From NCBI RefSeq assembly GCF_022539665.2, contig NC_081333.1, forward strand, positions 8,988,971 through 9,052,970: a stretch of DNA of 64,000 bases. Reading direction: 5' to 3'. Positions within the stretch are counted from its first letter, which is position 1; each line of letters starts with the position of its first letter. The stretch comes from Daphnia carinata. Taxonomy: Eukaryota; Arthropoda; Branchiopoda; Diplostraca; Daphniidae. The position numbers and the translations under genes are program-made. The notes beneath the pieces are model-generated. The model ran no database searches, was not told the origin of the DNA, and saw only the letters and a list, made by a program, of their open reading frames with translations. Below, one piece after another: positions 17,501-30,400 of this stretch.

Positions 17501-20500
17501 AAAAACGAAAATAAAAGCTTATTCGTTTATCGACTTGATCCAGCTGATCCGAGCTTCTGGCTAGCTTTTTCTGTAACACGTGCACAGCGTGAAAGAAAAA
17601 GGGCAGTAGGTCTTGAATTCATAATTTTCGTTGCTTGGTAAATTTTCCTTCCGTGAATCAATCGTTACGTAACTGGATTCGCGATATATCCTTCTCTAAG
17701 GCTTTGTGTAAAATCGTAAGGGGCAACGCCTTTTTATTTACAACCATCAGTGGATGTAATTGGCTTTATAGATCATTCTCTCTATGGAAATGCGTGAGCC
17801 GACCTCACAATTGTCGATGTTTACTGGCTGCCGCATGCAGCTGTTTCGTGTGTTGCCCCTCCGACATCATCAGCAACTTCTTTAACGAGAACCAGGCAAC
17901 TCGCTCCGTCCCAAACTTCACAAGCCGAAGCTCGTCAATAAAAAAAAGATCAAAAGAGATCTTTTTATTTGATCGTGTATGCATTTCTTGCTTCATTTGA
18001 CAGATTCGTCAGTCCACTATTTCTACATGTCGATGCATGTACGGATAGACCTCGATAGACCTCATGCGACAAAACATCCGGCTTCCACTTGACGTCAAGT
18101 CCCGTGTGACAACGACTGGCTTTCTCGTTATATACAACGGCCAGTCTCAATTGGCACGTCCGTCTGGCCCATCTGAAAAAGACAACACAGAAACAAAAAG
18201 TTATGCGTCTACTCACGTCGTACGATACATTTGTAAATCAAATTCAACTGGAAATTGGCAAACAAAAAGGAAATAGAAACGATGAAATGTTCAGGAAATG
18301 AAAGGACAAATTGGCAATCAGCACGAACTCCATTGATATAACATTCGGGAGACAAAGATTCACATTTATCCTTAACAAGCGATACAACTTGAATTTACTA
18401 TAGTCGCGTAGAACACCTAAGATTCGTGCACAATAGAAAAAGAAGCTCATCTGTTCCCCATGTTCTTCTTCTCCCACGCGTTCTTTATTTCGTCTGCTCG
18501 TGTAAAAAGGCACTCTTTCAACGTTGCTAGATAAACAGTCAATAAGATTTACATCTTCTTCGCGTTCTACATACAGTTCTAGTACAAACCTCAAAAGCTT
18601 TGTGTGTATATAGTTAAACGATAGTATAATAAGATTCCTAGTTTTATCGTAACACAACATCTACTCAATGCCGTTTCTACCCTGTGTTTTCTAGTAATCA
18701 ATACCATACTCGAGGGCTTCACATGAGCTTCTTTGCGGTTTGTGCCTTGATATTTATCACATCCCCTTCGATATCATGTAAAACAAAAAAAAAGAAGGGG
18801 GTGGCTCTTTATAGAAACAGGAAGATTGTCAAAAGGGAGGGAACTGATGATGAGACGCAAGAACACAAGTCAATAAATCGCTTGTCTTGCTCGTGACGTC
18901 ATCGGTGACAATAGCTCCCCTCGTTATGTTGTAGAAAGGATATGTGGTTGGGCTCGCATCAATAGATTCGTACGTGTATCAGCTGGTGTCAACGAAACAG
19001 TGTCTCGCAGCCAATATTTCATTCACGCTCTTCAAATATTGGCGAATAAGGACACCCTGTCTAATCGACTGTTAAAAGTGAGAATTTAAATACAACGATG
19101 ATATATCACCTGGAAATATAAAGAAATCTGAATGGATGTTCAGGGAGTTCATGTATAAAGGATTCGCAGCAATCGATTTCCCTTTTTTTTTTGCTCTAAT
19201 AGAACAGCAGCGCTGTAAAGAAAAGAAGAGGTATTATACTACATGCGGGGGCAATCGAGTGATGGATGGATGCAGTCTGAAGGAAACGCGCAAACGCAGC
19301 AGCGTGAAAATAGAAGGCAATCCCGACGACGAAAAGGAGCGTAAAGAAGTGTGATAAAACGAACAGAGAAGGCCATCTATATATAACACAATCAAGAAAA
19401 AAATGGCGATGATTATTCCAGTCACGAGTTTGACCAAGTTGCTAAAATATAGCGACACTAATCAGCTGTGTATTTGAACGTGGCGTTTTCGTTGAATATT
19501 TAAGCCATCCCGTTTGTGGTGATTTTTTTTTTGACATTTATGATTTCACGCGTGACTGTGCACACGTTTTTCTTTTTTCGCCCCGTCTGATTGTTACGTA
19601 CACGCACTGGAATCCACATGCGGCAGAGATGGGCTAATAATTCCCGCTGACTCTTGCACGATCCCGTAGCTTTTGTTCTCCGAAACCGGCACTTTGTCAA
19701 TAATATGATGCTTTGCTGATGTCTGCTCTTTATAGTGAAATATATCCTTATATGATTATGTCCTCCTTGTGCATGTAGTGTGGCTAATTATTATGGACTT
19801 GTTATACACAGACCTATTCCTTATGTGCTGGCCTTAACATTTTTCTCGTTATACAGCGAAACTTATGAACAACGGAGGGTTAGAAAACTCTTTTCACGAT
19901 AGTCATTTTCGACACGTCATAAGCAGACATGTAAAGAAAAGAAAGGGAATAAAAAAAGACAATCACTGTTGAATAGACTACCGTGTGTTTTGGAAATAAT
20001 ATGAAAGGGCAATTTTAAAATGAAGAAAAAAGTACAAGAAAAACAGATTTTGCACAAAAGGAAAAAAATGCAAGTTCTTTCACTTTGCTAAACGAATTGT
20101 CCGTCCCTCTTTTTTAAGACCGATATCATAAATTGAAATTTAAAATAATTGAACCGGGGATGGTAAAAGCTGCCTTGCCTTAACGTGTGGGTGAAATGGA
20201 GGATGTGCTGAACGCCAAACGGTGGACATGGAATTATAGTAATGCTTTGATACCATCCATTTGTACATGTTGCGTAACGTTGGGTGCGCAGCAAAGATCA
20301 GAACATCGATTGCCATAGCGAGCGCACCCGTCAATTAGTTGATGGAGAACCTGCATCCCATCTGTAAATTATATTCGTTGTGTGTGTGTACAGCAGCACG
20401 TTATGCATTGTATCCTTTCTTGGTATTTGGAATTGTAGATGGGACATCACACAGAGCTCGCCTAGGCTGCAACATGTCTAATTTGCGATGCGGCATCCGT

Positions 20501-22430
20501 TATCCATTTATTAGCAGAAACGCATTAGGTATATCGATGTAGCTTACGGAAGTGCTTTTAATGGTCTCAAAGCAATTTTAAAAAATAGTGACTTCAACCG
20601 AAGTGCGAGTAGATCTCTGTTTTTTTTGGAACAAAGGATTTCAACTGAATTTTTCATCAGAGATAGAGAAAATTCCTAGAATATACCAATAGCTTGGGAG
20701 CAATTCCATTAACTGAAAATACGAATTATAGAACAGATACTTTGCTGGAACAGCAAAAAAGGGGAAAAAAAGATTTCCTCACTTAAGCCCATCTGAAAGT
20801 GAGATAGATGAAAGTACCCATATCGTCTACGGACATATTACTTATTCGAAAACGTACCTGGTCACCTAAGCTCTCAATAGGCTTAAATACAGGTAAGGAC
20901 CTCCGCATTTGATAGAAACTCCATTTGTTTACATCTGGAAATGGATGCCCATTTATTACATAGTGCCTATTCATATAATATAATTAATTTTATGGTTCTT
21001 ATCTCATCCTTTAGCTTGCAAATCGTTTCGTAACGTACACGTAATTTCACCTTGACCTTACAAGTTATATCCACAATATATAAGTATTTGTTTAAATTTA
21101 TCGCTGAACTAAAATGTCTTTCGTCTGCTAGCTTTAGACATTTACAAGACCCCACATTGACCTTCCAAAAATCCCACACTTTTCTTTCTTACATTGTTCT
21201 GCATACATAGCCTCTAGATTCATTTTTAGACATAACGCCCGGAGAGGAAAAAAAATATGACAAATGGATGGTAACATAAATAAGACTACGGAGCTTGTGA
21301 ATATCCGACAGCCAATGGTACTTTGTAAAGCCATAACATAGAATCCAGTTTATAACTTCAAGCTTATTATTCCAGGCCTATAAGAGGACAGAGTTCCATT
21401 ATGAGGAAAAAAAAGACGGTTCCAATATGTGTGCGTGCTGGACAGTATCTATACACACACACGTAGAAAATGGGCGGACGTGCGCAATGGTATAAACCTG
21501 CAGCAAGCTCCTCCCATTTTCTCTCGCCTCTGTTCAGCAGCTCTACACTACATAGAAAGTGAACATATAGACTATGTGACTTGTTCAAGTCTCCCCTCAC
21601 TCTGTATGTATTTAACACTGTCTGTTGCTGCTATTCTGCTCCTGTTTGTTGCGCCGCCGCTGCTCCTGGATGATCCGCGTTTTTCTCTTCTTTTTACACA
21701 CACACACACGGTGTCTCTTCTGCAGCAACCATAAAAGAAGCTGTTGGATGGCAATCCGCTTTTAGTCTCAGCCATTCGGTTGGACAGTGCTGCGTCCGCA
21801 ATTGTCGTCAAAAAATTTATAGAAATTACACTGGTGACCTGAATTTGACACGGAAACATCATCAGAGCGTGAATAATATGAGTGTGAACGCTTTAACGGT
21901 ATGAGGTTGTTATGTGATTGGCTTTGTGATTCCATCTGCCTCGAAAGACGGGAAAATTGTCGTCATGATCTCGTCATCAGTTGGATCCAAATTTTAGGAA
22001 ATGCTGGAGATGAGAGAAATCTAAAGAAAAGGTACAACATAAGAGGCCATCCATCATTTCTTCATGTCACCTAACGTCCGGTCGACTTCTTCTTGGACGG
22101 CCACTCGGAAGAAGTAGTTTAATCCCTTGTGCGCGCTCACCATTATTTGGAAACAAAAGAAAAGGCCTAAAACAAGAGAACGAAAATTCGTATTGTAAGG
22201 AAAAAAACGATTTCCAATTAGGTACGTTTTACTTTACTCCCTCGCGCAATGGAACAATTTTTGACGGCACGTCATTTCTCGATGATCTTTTAAGAAAACG
22301 ACGTTCGAAAAAATATAGTTCAAAAGAATTGAAAAGTAGAGAGAGAGAGAGCCAATCTGGCACAGGGTTTCATGTTCCATGTTCAACGTTATTAGCCTAT
22401 ACGTCGTTTGATTGGTTCCCTTTTGCTGTG

Positions 22431-22612
22431 TGTGTATTGCTATCTAACGATTTACTGGGTCTGCCATTTTTGTGTCTTCTTTTTTTTTCCTTTATTTTAT
22501 TTTTCTTTTTTGGATCGTAACTGTGTATTGCTATCTAACGATTTACTGGGTCTGCCATTTTTGTGTCTTCTTTTTTTTTCCTTTATTTTATTTTTCTTTT
22601 TTGGATCGTAAC
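22431..22612. repeat. Perfect 91-bp tandem duplication
   Basis: Two head-to-tail copies, 22431-22521 and 22522-22612, are identical over 91 bp, including the nine-base T tract. The unit begins TGTGTATTGCTATCTAACG and is T-rich in its second half. Complete identity means either a very recent duplication or an assembly artefact. Confidence 0.95.
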
Positions 22613-24427
22613 TGATGTATTGTATAGAAAAAAGGAGAAAGAAAGCTTGCTCCTACAGCCTACCAAGTATTGACCACTGGTCTCAGAGAAAAATGTTCTC
22701 GATTATAACCTTATACTTGTTTATAACAAGATCATATTGAAAGCAGGAGCTTTAATTGCTATCAAGTTCATTTTGACATTTAGTTCTGTGACTAAGGCAC
22801 CATACGGATGCTATTAAACAATGTTACGTATGCAAATTTAATGAACCGATGGCCAAACTCTAGGGAATTTTTAAACTTTCAACAAAAAACGTCGGATACG
22901 TTGCCGTATTATGTAGATCCAAGTTGCGCCGGAAAAAAATATCGAATCATCTAACGGCATCGTCAATACTACTCTAAATTTCGTTTTCTCAAACAGTCGA
23001 ATTTAAAATTGATTTACCCTTTATTTCGTATTCTGTTTGAAACAACTTTGTTTGTCAAACGAACAGTCAACTATTTCTACGAATGTCTGAAATTCTCTAT
23101 TATTCGTGAAAAGACGCACGCATCCACGTAACAAATAAAACTGTTTTTTTCTCCTTGATCGAATGAGACGTCCTATTTTTTTGTGTGTGTGCGGATGGGA
23201 GCCCCGGGGTCCGATTTCTTTTCCCTCTTCCATCACCTCGTATTAACCTGTATATAGTGCAATAACAACACAAAATTGGATCGCGTATCGACACTACTTT
23301 CGTGCGTTACCCATCTTACATTTTAAATTCTATATGGTGTCTCCATAGCACCATAGATCGGATCGACACATTTAGTCAACTTCTTTCGCTGTTATTAACC
23401 GGTCAAGTTCGTCCCGATGCAATTCTCTCGCGGACACATTCCCCCCTTCCATTATCTCGTTTGTTTTTATGTCTCGCACAATCCCTCCCTTGCGGCTTAG
23501 ATAGGGGTTATTGGGTACCGTTTCGATAACGTTTAAAGACAAAAATCATTACTTTACCATAGACAGGGAGATCGGCAGTCCATAAAACGTGATACAACGT
23601 TTGAATCCGATTGGTTATTATCCATCCCTGTAAAATAAAGCGAAAAACATTTAAAAACATATCCCCATGCGCTCGTGCTTTCGTGCAAGGCTATACTTAA
23701 CACAGCATTAAATACAGACGGACGTGTGTTGTGTGTGCTGTAGATGCTGCGACAAGGGATTGCTGCAATTCGTCTTGATATCGACTCTCAGGCGGAGCCT
23801 AGTTATACAAGAGTTTTGAGCCAAAAGCTGCTGTCTATATTTTCAAGTGCATTATAAGTCTAAGAATAGAGAGATGTATAAAGAGTATAAAGCAAGAAAG
23901 AAGCAAGGGTGGCCCATACTACCCCGGTCGATATGTTCTCAATATGTTACACAAGAGGCACCGTTCTATGGCAAAAGGTTTCGTCCTCTACCACCACCAA
24001 TTGGCTGGTCTATATACTCATCTACATATGTGGTATCCCTTCTATGCTAGTCATACATCTTTTTTCTTCCTTGATCCTCCCTTTTTTTCGCCATCGTAGA
24101 CGACTATGGAATCCATAACAAAAGATGTGCTCCACTTGCAGGCTGTCTCACATATTTATAGACTATCAGCAAATCAGCTTGTAATCTTCTGTTCTTGTAG
24201 ATTTTTTACAAGCGCTGACTTTCTCTCTGCACGTTTTTAGAGAAATAAGCCAATGATAAATTTGCCATTAGACCTAATTATTAAATGAGAAAAAAATCTT
24301 TAATTTCTAGGGCGATCTGCTACATGAAGAATTCGAGGATTTATACCTTTTTATAATAAGATTTACAACAAAATTCTTTCGAAGAGAATTTGTTTCGTTG
24401 TGCTGCCGTTGTGCTTCATCAAAGAGG

Positions 24428-27400
24428 ATGAAAGGACGACTCCTCTTTCTGGATTCATCTACTACTTTCGTTCATCGACCATCTCAGCTACTGTTTCCAC
24501 TCGCTTTTCTAATGCTACTCTTCCCATCGTCGCTCGTGGTCGTTACATCGGAGCCCGTCACGAAACCCAACACTCCATTGACTTTGTAAGTTAAAAACAG
24601 AGAAAAAAAAATTGATTCTTTAAGTATGCTATATAAAGAAATTCATGTGAAATTCTCTTGAAAAACTGGATGACTCACCACACATGGAAAGGAATGATGT
24701 TCATTCAAAGATAACTAAGCAAACGAATCGGCATGCTGTCATGATCACAGAGTTTTTTTCGCAACAGCGACCGCAATCCTTCTGAACTAACTCTTCCTCC
24801 AATCACGATAGAAAAGGTCCGAAAAAAAGGAATGGTTGAACTGTTTGATCTTGAAGAGGGACATCAGTCGAAAGAGCACACGTACCTATATGCGAATTGC
24901 CGGTTCAACGGATTCTTCTGATGTTGAAAAATTGTGTTGAACAGCTACCAATTGGATGGTAGCAACATTTGGCTGATTGGCTTTTCGGTCACATGCTCGT
25001 GTTCACCGAGCTCAAACCAAAGAAAAGTCGGACAGAGAAAATGACCTTGTTAGGCTATCCATACATGTGTGGATATTATCCTGCTGTCAATGAAACAGAG
25101 GGGAAGGGTTCAATAATCCGACATTGAATATAAAATCGTATTACCTGATTCGGTGATTCCTTTTCGCCAAACTTTTTTTTTACGTTTCCCTTCGTCGTTG
25201 ACACAGAAACTAGAAAACAAGTGGTCAGTTCTAATGAATGCTGAGGTGCATAAATCTTGACAGCTTAAATCCTATGACACATTTAAAGAGAATAAACTTA
25301 AACACGAAAACACAGAAATGTGAAAAATAGCAGTGCAAAAGTTTTGCACAGCTGTGCTCATTATTACGCCATTGCTGCGGTAGCACCATTCAGAGATTCA
25401 CTTGTTTTACACGTGTGCGAGAACACTGGAGACCATACTGCTTTATACATTCCCTCTAAAGTTCCCCCACTTCTCGCGAAAACACTATACGCCCGTCTAC
25501 GTGCAGAGAGCATCAACTTCTTGATTAACAACACAGAGAGGATCCTTTGCGATGAGTTTACTCCATGCCAAAGTGTTACTTTTCTCCTGTATTTTTTTTC
25601 CCGCCAACTCAGAGTGAAATTCTCACTCTGCTCTGCAAACTCTGTTTTGTTGTGTTTATATTGCCTCAGGGTCTCTCTGGAAAGAGCCATATCTTTGCGT
25701 TACAACACCCAAAGCGTACATTGAACTAAATATACCCGATGGAATATACTCGTAGAAAACGGAAGGTGATACTGGTGTTAAGTGTCTTTTGAGTTGCACT
25801 GCACAGATCTTGCCACCTCGTTTGCCGATATGCTGAGACGAAGCATCGGCTGTATTGCCACATCTAATTTTTTAAACTTCATTTTCGTTTCATTTTTTAT
25901 TTCAAAGCGGTAGTGAAAGTAGCTATTATAGTCGGAAAAAAACGAGTGCCGATTCTTTGGCTGATATGAAACCGACGTCAGTAGCTGATCTTATGGAAAA
26001 TTACGATTTTGAACAAGCCAACAATCCGTCAACGTCGCAGCTACCTCCGGGTAGTGACGAAACGTTCATTACGCGCCAAAATGTTGTTCATCACCACCAC
26101 CAACAGACGGATATTCCACTCCAGTTGAGCGACATCCTACCAGCCGATCGTCGGTCCTACGACAAAATGGAACCACCAAAAAGAGATGGTATTGTTAATT
26201 ATGGAAATATATGTAGTGCGTAGAATAAGCTTGTAGAGTATATGCACAGAGGAGCAATCACAAGTAATAATCAAGACAGAATTTTGGAAGAGTTTGTCAA
26301 GATGTAGACGGGGATTTACTTACTTTAATCGAGTTGCTGTACATTGAATTGCATAGAAATATGATTTTCAGAAGCTTTTCTGCATTCATAGTAACATTCA
26401 TTTCTTATGGGGTTTTATCTTTTGAAATGTTAAGTAGAAATTTTAAGTTTGCTGTTTAATGTTTAGATGCACTTTCATTCTAGAATTTTGATAAAAGCTT
26501 CAGAATACTTGTACAATGTGTTTCCATTTTGTTTTGTCGAAAAAAAGGCAAACCGACGACCGTCTTCTTCCACGTCACCGTCATGAGTTTGGATTCCATC
26601 GACGAGAGCTCAATGGTAAGTGTGTCTACACGAGATTCTTTTTTTCTTATTTGCCCGTTTCCCTTTTACATGTGTATATGGATTTGCGTAGTGACACACT
26701 GTCGAAAAAGCGTGGGCCGGATGTTGTGTCGAGTGAACGCTTTAGACTGGGTCTAAGATGTACACGTAAAGGATACAGAGTTGGTCGATTGCTATGGTTA
26801 CACACACACACAAGACCAAACTAACTCTTCTCGTGTGTCTGTAGTCTCTCAATTGGATTGCTGATTTCGTGTAGACGTCCACGAACCACTGCAACGATTC
26901 TTCTCGGTCTTTTTTGGAGTAGGAGACGGATACTTGTTTGTGTGTAAATCAACAGCAACAGGAACGTTGTCCAACGTCGAAACGATTTAAATGCTTGAAA
27001 CAACTTTATGTTGTCGTTGCATTGACGTTAAATAAACAAAAAGATCGTTCAGAGACGAATGGATGACGTTCAATAGAATCACATAACCGATCAAAACGTA
27101 GAAATGGTTTTTGATAATCTATGAAAACTAAGCAGTTCTATTTTATTGTTCATCCCACGTTCTGTAAATGGCATCCCACGCGAAAACACAGACGTTCGCG
27201 GCCGACATTTTCTTCTCGCAAACGTGGCAAGATTACCGGCTGCGTTTCCCGGACAACCTGACGGCCGACTACCGACTGCTGCCCACCTCCTGGCTCAATT
27301 CCATGTGGAGACCCGACTCGTTTTTCAAAAACGCCAAAAAAGTCACTTTCCAGGATATCACCATACCCAACCACTACATCTGGCTCTACAAGGATAAGAG

Positions 27401-30400
27401 CATTCTCTACATGGTCAAGTAAGAATCTTTTCATTCCATGTCGTCATTGCTTTAACTCAAATGTACAGTTCTGATTCTGTGTATGGCCGTTTTCTTTTCC
27501 CAATGGGGGGAAACAGTAAAGGATCACCTCGATCGATTTCTCAGTGAAAGTTGGTGAACGACGGTGCACCGGTTTGTTTGTCGCTATGTGTAAAACGCGA
27601 GGGACGAAAAATTCAATTCCTTGAGAACGAGGGAAAGCTATTAAATAGATCTATATTGCATCGAGAGAAAAATAAATATCGTTTGATCTTTTTTTTTTAT
27701 TGAAGCGGGTAGGCAATAGAGCGTCTTTATTTATGTATAGGGGGAAAGTGGGGGGGGGGGGGGCGGACTTTGTTTACTATGTGCGTTGCCACCATAGTAT
27801 AGTATCTTCTCCCTAATGTAATGGGATAGTTACAGCCTACGGTTATATTACCGTTACGGAACGAAATCCCGATTACATTGATCCCTATCCTTAATATCAG
27901 TCTCTTCACGACAATTTTCTTTTTTACCTATTAATCAATAAACAGCCAATAGCTATTTAGCTCCTTTTTTCCTGTCCGCATTCAGTCTGGGATTATTACA
28001 TTGTGCATGTCCGACATTTTCCCGTTTGATGCGATGAAGAGATCTTTCAAGTGTCAATTAAGCCCATCAGATCAATTCGAAGTTAGACTTTGTACCTATT
28101 AAAATGATGGACTCCTTTCTCGGCCCGTCTTGGCCAATCTCTTTGATAAGATGCGTAATGTAAGTTGCCCAACAAGTTCGCATTAGGCTGCCTGAATATG
28201 ATATTTCCTCGCAAATACTTTTCAGTTAGTAAAAAAAAAAATCATTTGAAAAAATTGTGTAATTTTTAAATGGTTGAAGAAGTTATGTATAAAATGCAGC
28301 CGAGTGTGGGAATGAATTTCTTAGAATCGTCTCGTAATGTAAAGGGTATAAGAAGAGCGATGCTAATTGGATCTTGAATGGAACGGAAATTACCTAAATA
28401 AAAAGGTGTACCAGAAAGCGGGAAAATGAGGACGTTCAAACTTTGCTATTACCAACAGCGTCCTGAATTTTAACAAACAATATTTTTGCATGTGTTGCCA
28501 TAAATCATTTGATTTTTCATTTTTTCTTCATTTTCAATGCCATCTATGAAAACAAAAAATGCAGATTGACGTTGATCCTGTCGTGCTCGATGAATTTCCA
28601 TCTCTACCCGCACGACACGCAGCAGTGCGCCATGAAGATTGAAAGTCGTAAGTGAACAGTTCTATAAACGCAATGAATACTAGCATAAGAATCGATAGCA
28701 TCAGGCTTAAACATCTCTATTGTACACGTCATCATAGAGCATGTATGGACTTGATTATCAACATCAAAGAAAGGGAGAGATAGCAAATGATTGCAACAGT
28801 TTGCTGATGTGTATCGAGTTAATGGTTTTCGCTATTTCAGTGAAGGCACAATCCCATTTCTCGCATGCAAAATCATAAATCATCGTGGCAATTGAGCGGA
28901 TCCCGTTCGCATCCGTTTTCAAATGCTGCGATGGGAAATGCGAATGGAAATGCGGAAATAGACAAAATAAATCCTGGCAATGATTTATTTGATATCGATC
29001 GTCTTTTATTTTTTTTATTTTTTAAACAAGTTTCTCACACGACGGACGATTTAGTTTTCAATTGGGAATTGAAAACGCCTTTAGTCGTCGACGACCGCAT
29101 CGAACTGCCGCAATTAGACCTCGTCAATTCGGCCATTGGCGACTGCCTTCAAGTGTATTCCACCGGTAAAAAAAACGCTTTAAATCAATTAGCTCTTAAT
29201 GAATCATCATAATAAAAACCCTCCCTTTTTATTATGGCCACGATGAAGGTAATTTCACATGCTTGGAGGTGATCCTCTCCTTCCGACGCCGTCTCGGCTA
29301 CTATCTGTTCCACACGTACATCCCAACATGCCTGATCGTCGTCATGTCCTGGATCTCCTTCTGGATACGGCCGGAAGCCGTGCCGGCACGAGTCACGCTG
29401 GGAGTCACATCCCTCCTGACGCTGCACACCCAGCATGCCAATTCGCAGAAGGCTCTGCCACCCGTCTCTTACATTAAGGTCAAGTCAATCGTGAATAATC
29501 GATTGCTTTTGCGTGTTTACCTACCCGCGTCTAGACGATACATTTGTCCCTTTCGGGCATTCAATGGCACTGCACAGTCAAACATGGCTGATCTATCTGA
29601 ACAAGTATTGAAATCGATACCGCGGCCAGGTCGCTTTATCGTCCCGCCCAGTATTTTTCGCCCCTAAAAAAAAAAAAATCCATGTTGGCAAGGAAGTATT
29701 CCCTGGTTGGAAAAAAAAGGGACGAATCAGTATGTAGCGATGGAAACCAAACAGTAAACAATAGGATTTGCATTCATATCGATTTAAGACGTCGTGGGTG
29801 ATTGTGTGTCCGTATCGCAGTGGGCTGCACGATTGCGTTTTAGCGATCCATATTTTTTGGGGAGTGCGAAGGATTTTGGATGGAGGGATTGACAATTTTT
29901 CCAAGTCAAATGAATCCTGGAGATCTACAGGGAAATCCTTTTGTATAAGAAATATCTTTTTCGAGCTTGACCCTACACAAGGCGAAGATGCCCACAAAGA
30001 TATTGTACAGACAATCCGCAATATTCCGCGTCGGGAACAACAACAGAGCGGAAATGAGTATGTAAATATATAACAAAAGTATATATACATATAGATATTA
30101 TACATAGCTAGGGAGAGTCCTCCCCCCTACTTTTTTTATTATTATTCAAATTTCCATCGTGATGACAAAGTATTAATTCCAACTGAAAAGTCTCACTTTT
30201 ATTTCTTTACATTTATACATGGTCGCATTTTTATATCTCAGCCCTGCTCGCCAAGTTTATCATAGCGTGTGATGATAAAAAAAAAGGATACGAAAAAAAA
30301 AGAATATCAAAGTAAGAGGTCGGTCACATTCCGGATGGATGCAAACCTCTTCTTTCTTTTTTTTTTTTGCATGCAACCGCGAACCGCAACGATGGATGTA

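Larger units (their letters stand above)
10150..24427. other. Gene-poor 14-kb region between AP-1 mu and the chloride channel gene
   Basis: The first few hundred bases are the AP-1 mu 3' UTR. Beyond that I could not support any protein-coding exon. The longest open frames (up to about 160 codons near 11.1-11.6 kb) show low-complexity composition, no recognisable motif and no exon partners. The region is AT-rich with scattered microsatellites, CRE palindromes TGACGTCA at 18090-18097 and 18894-18901, a TATA-like site at 14496, and a 91-bp tandem duplication at 22431-22612. Its position upstream of a channel gene makes distal regulatory elements or untranslated first exons plausible, but that is inference. 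Confidence 0.5.
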
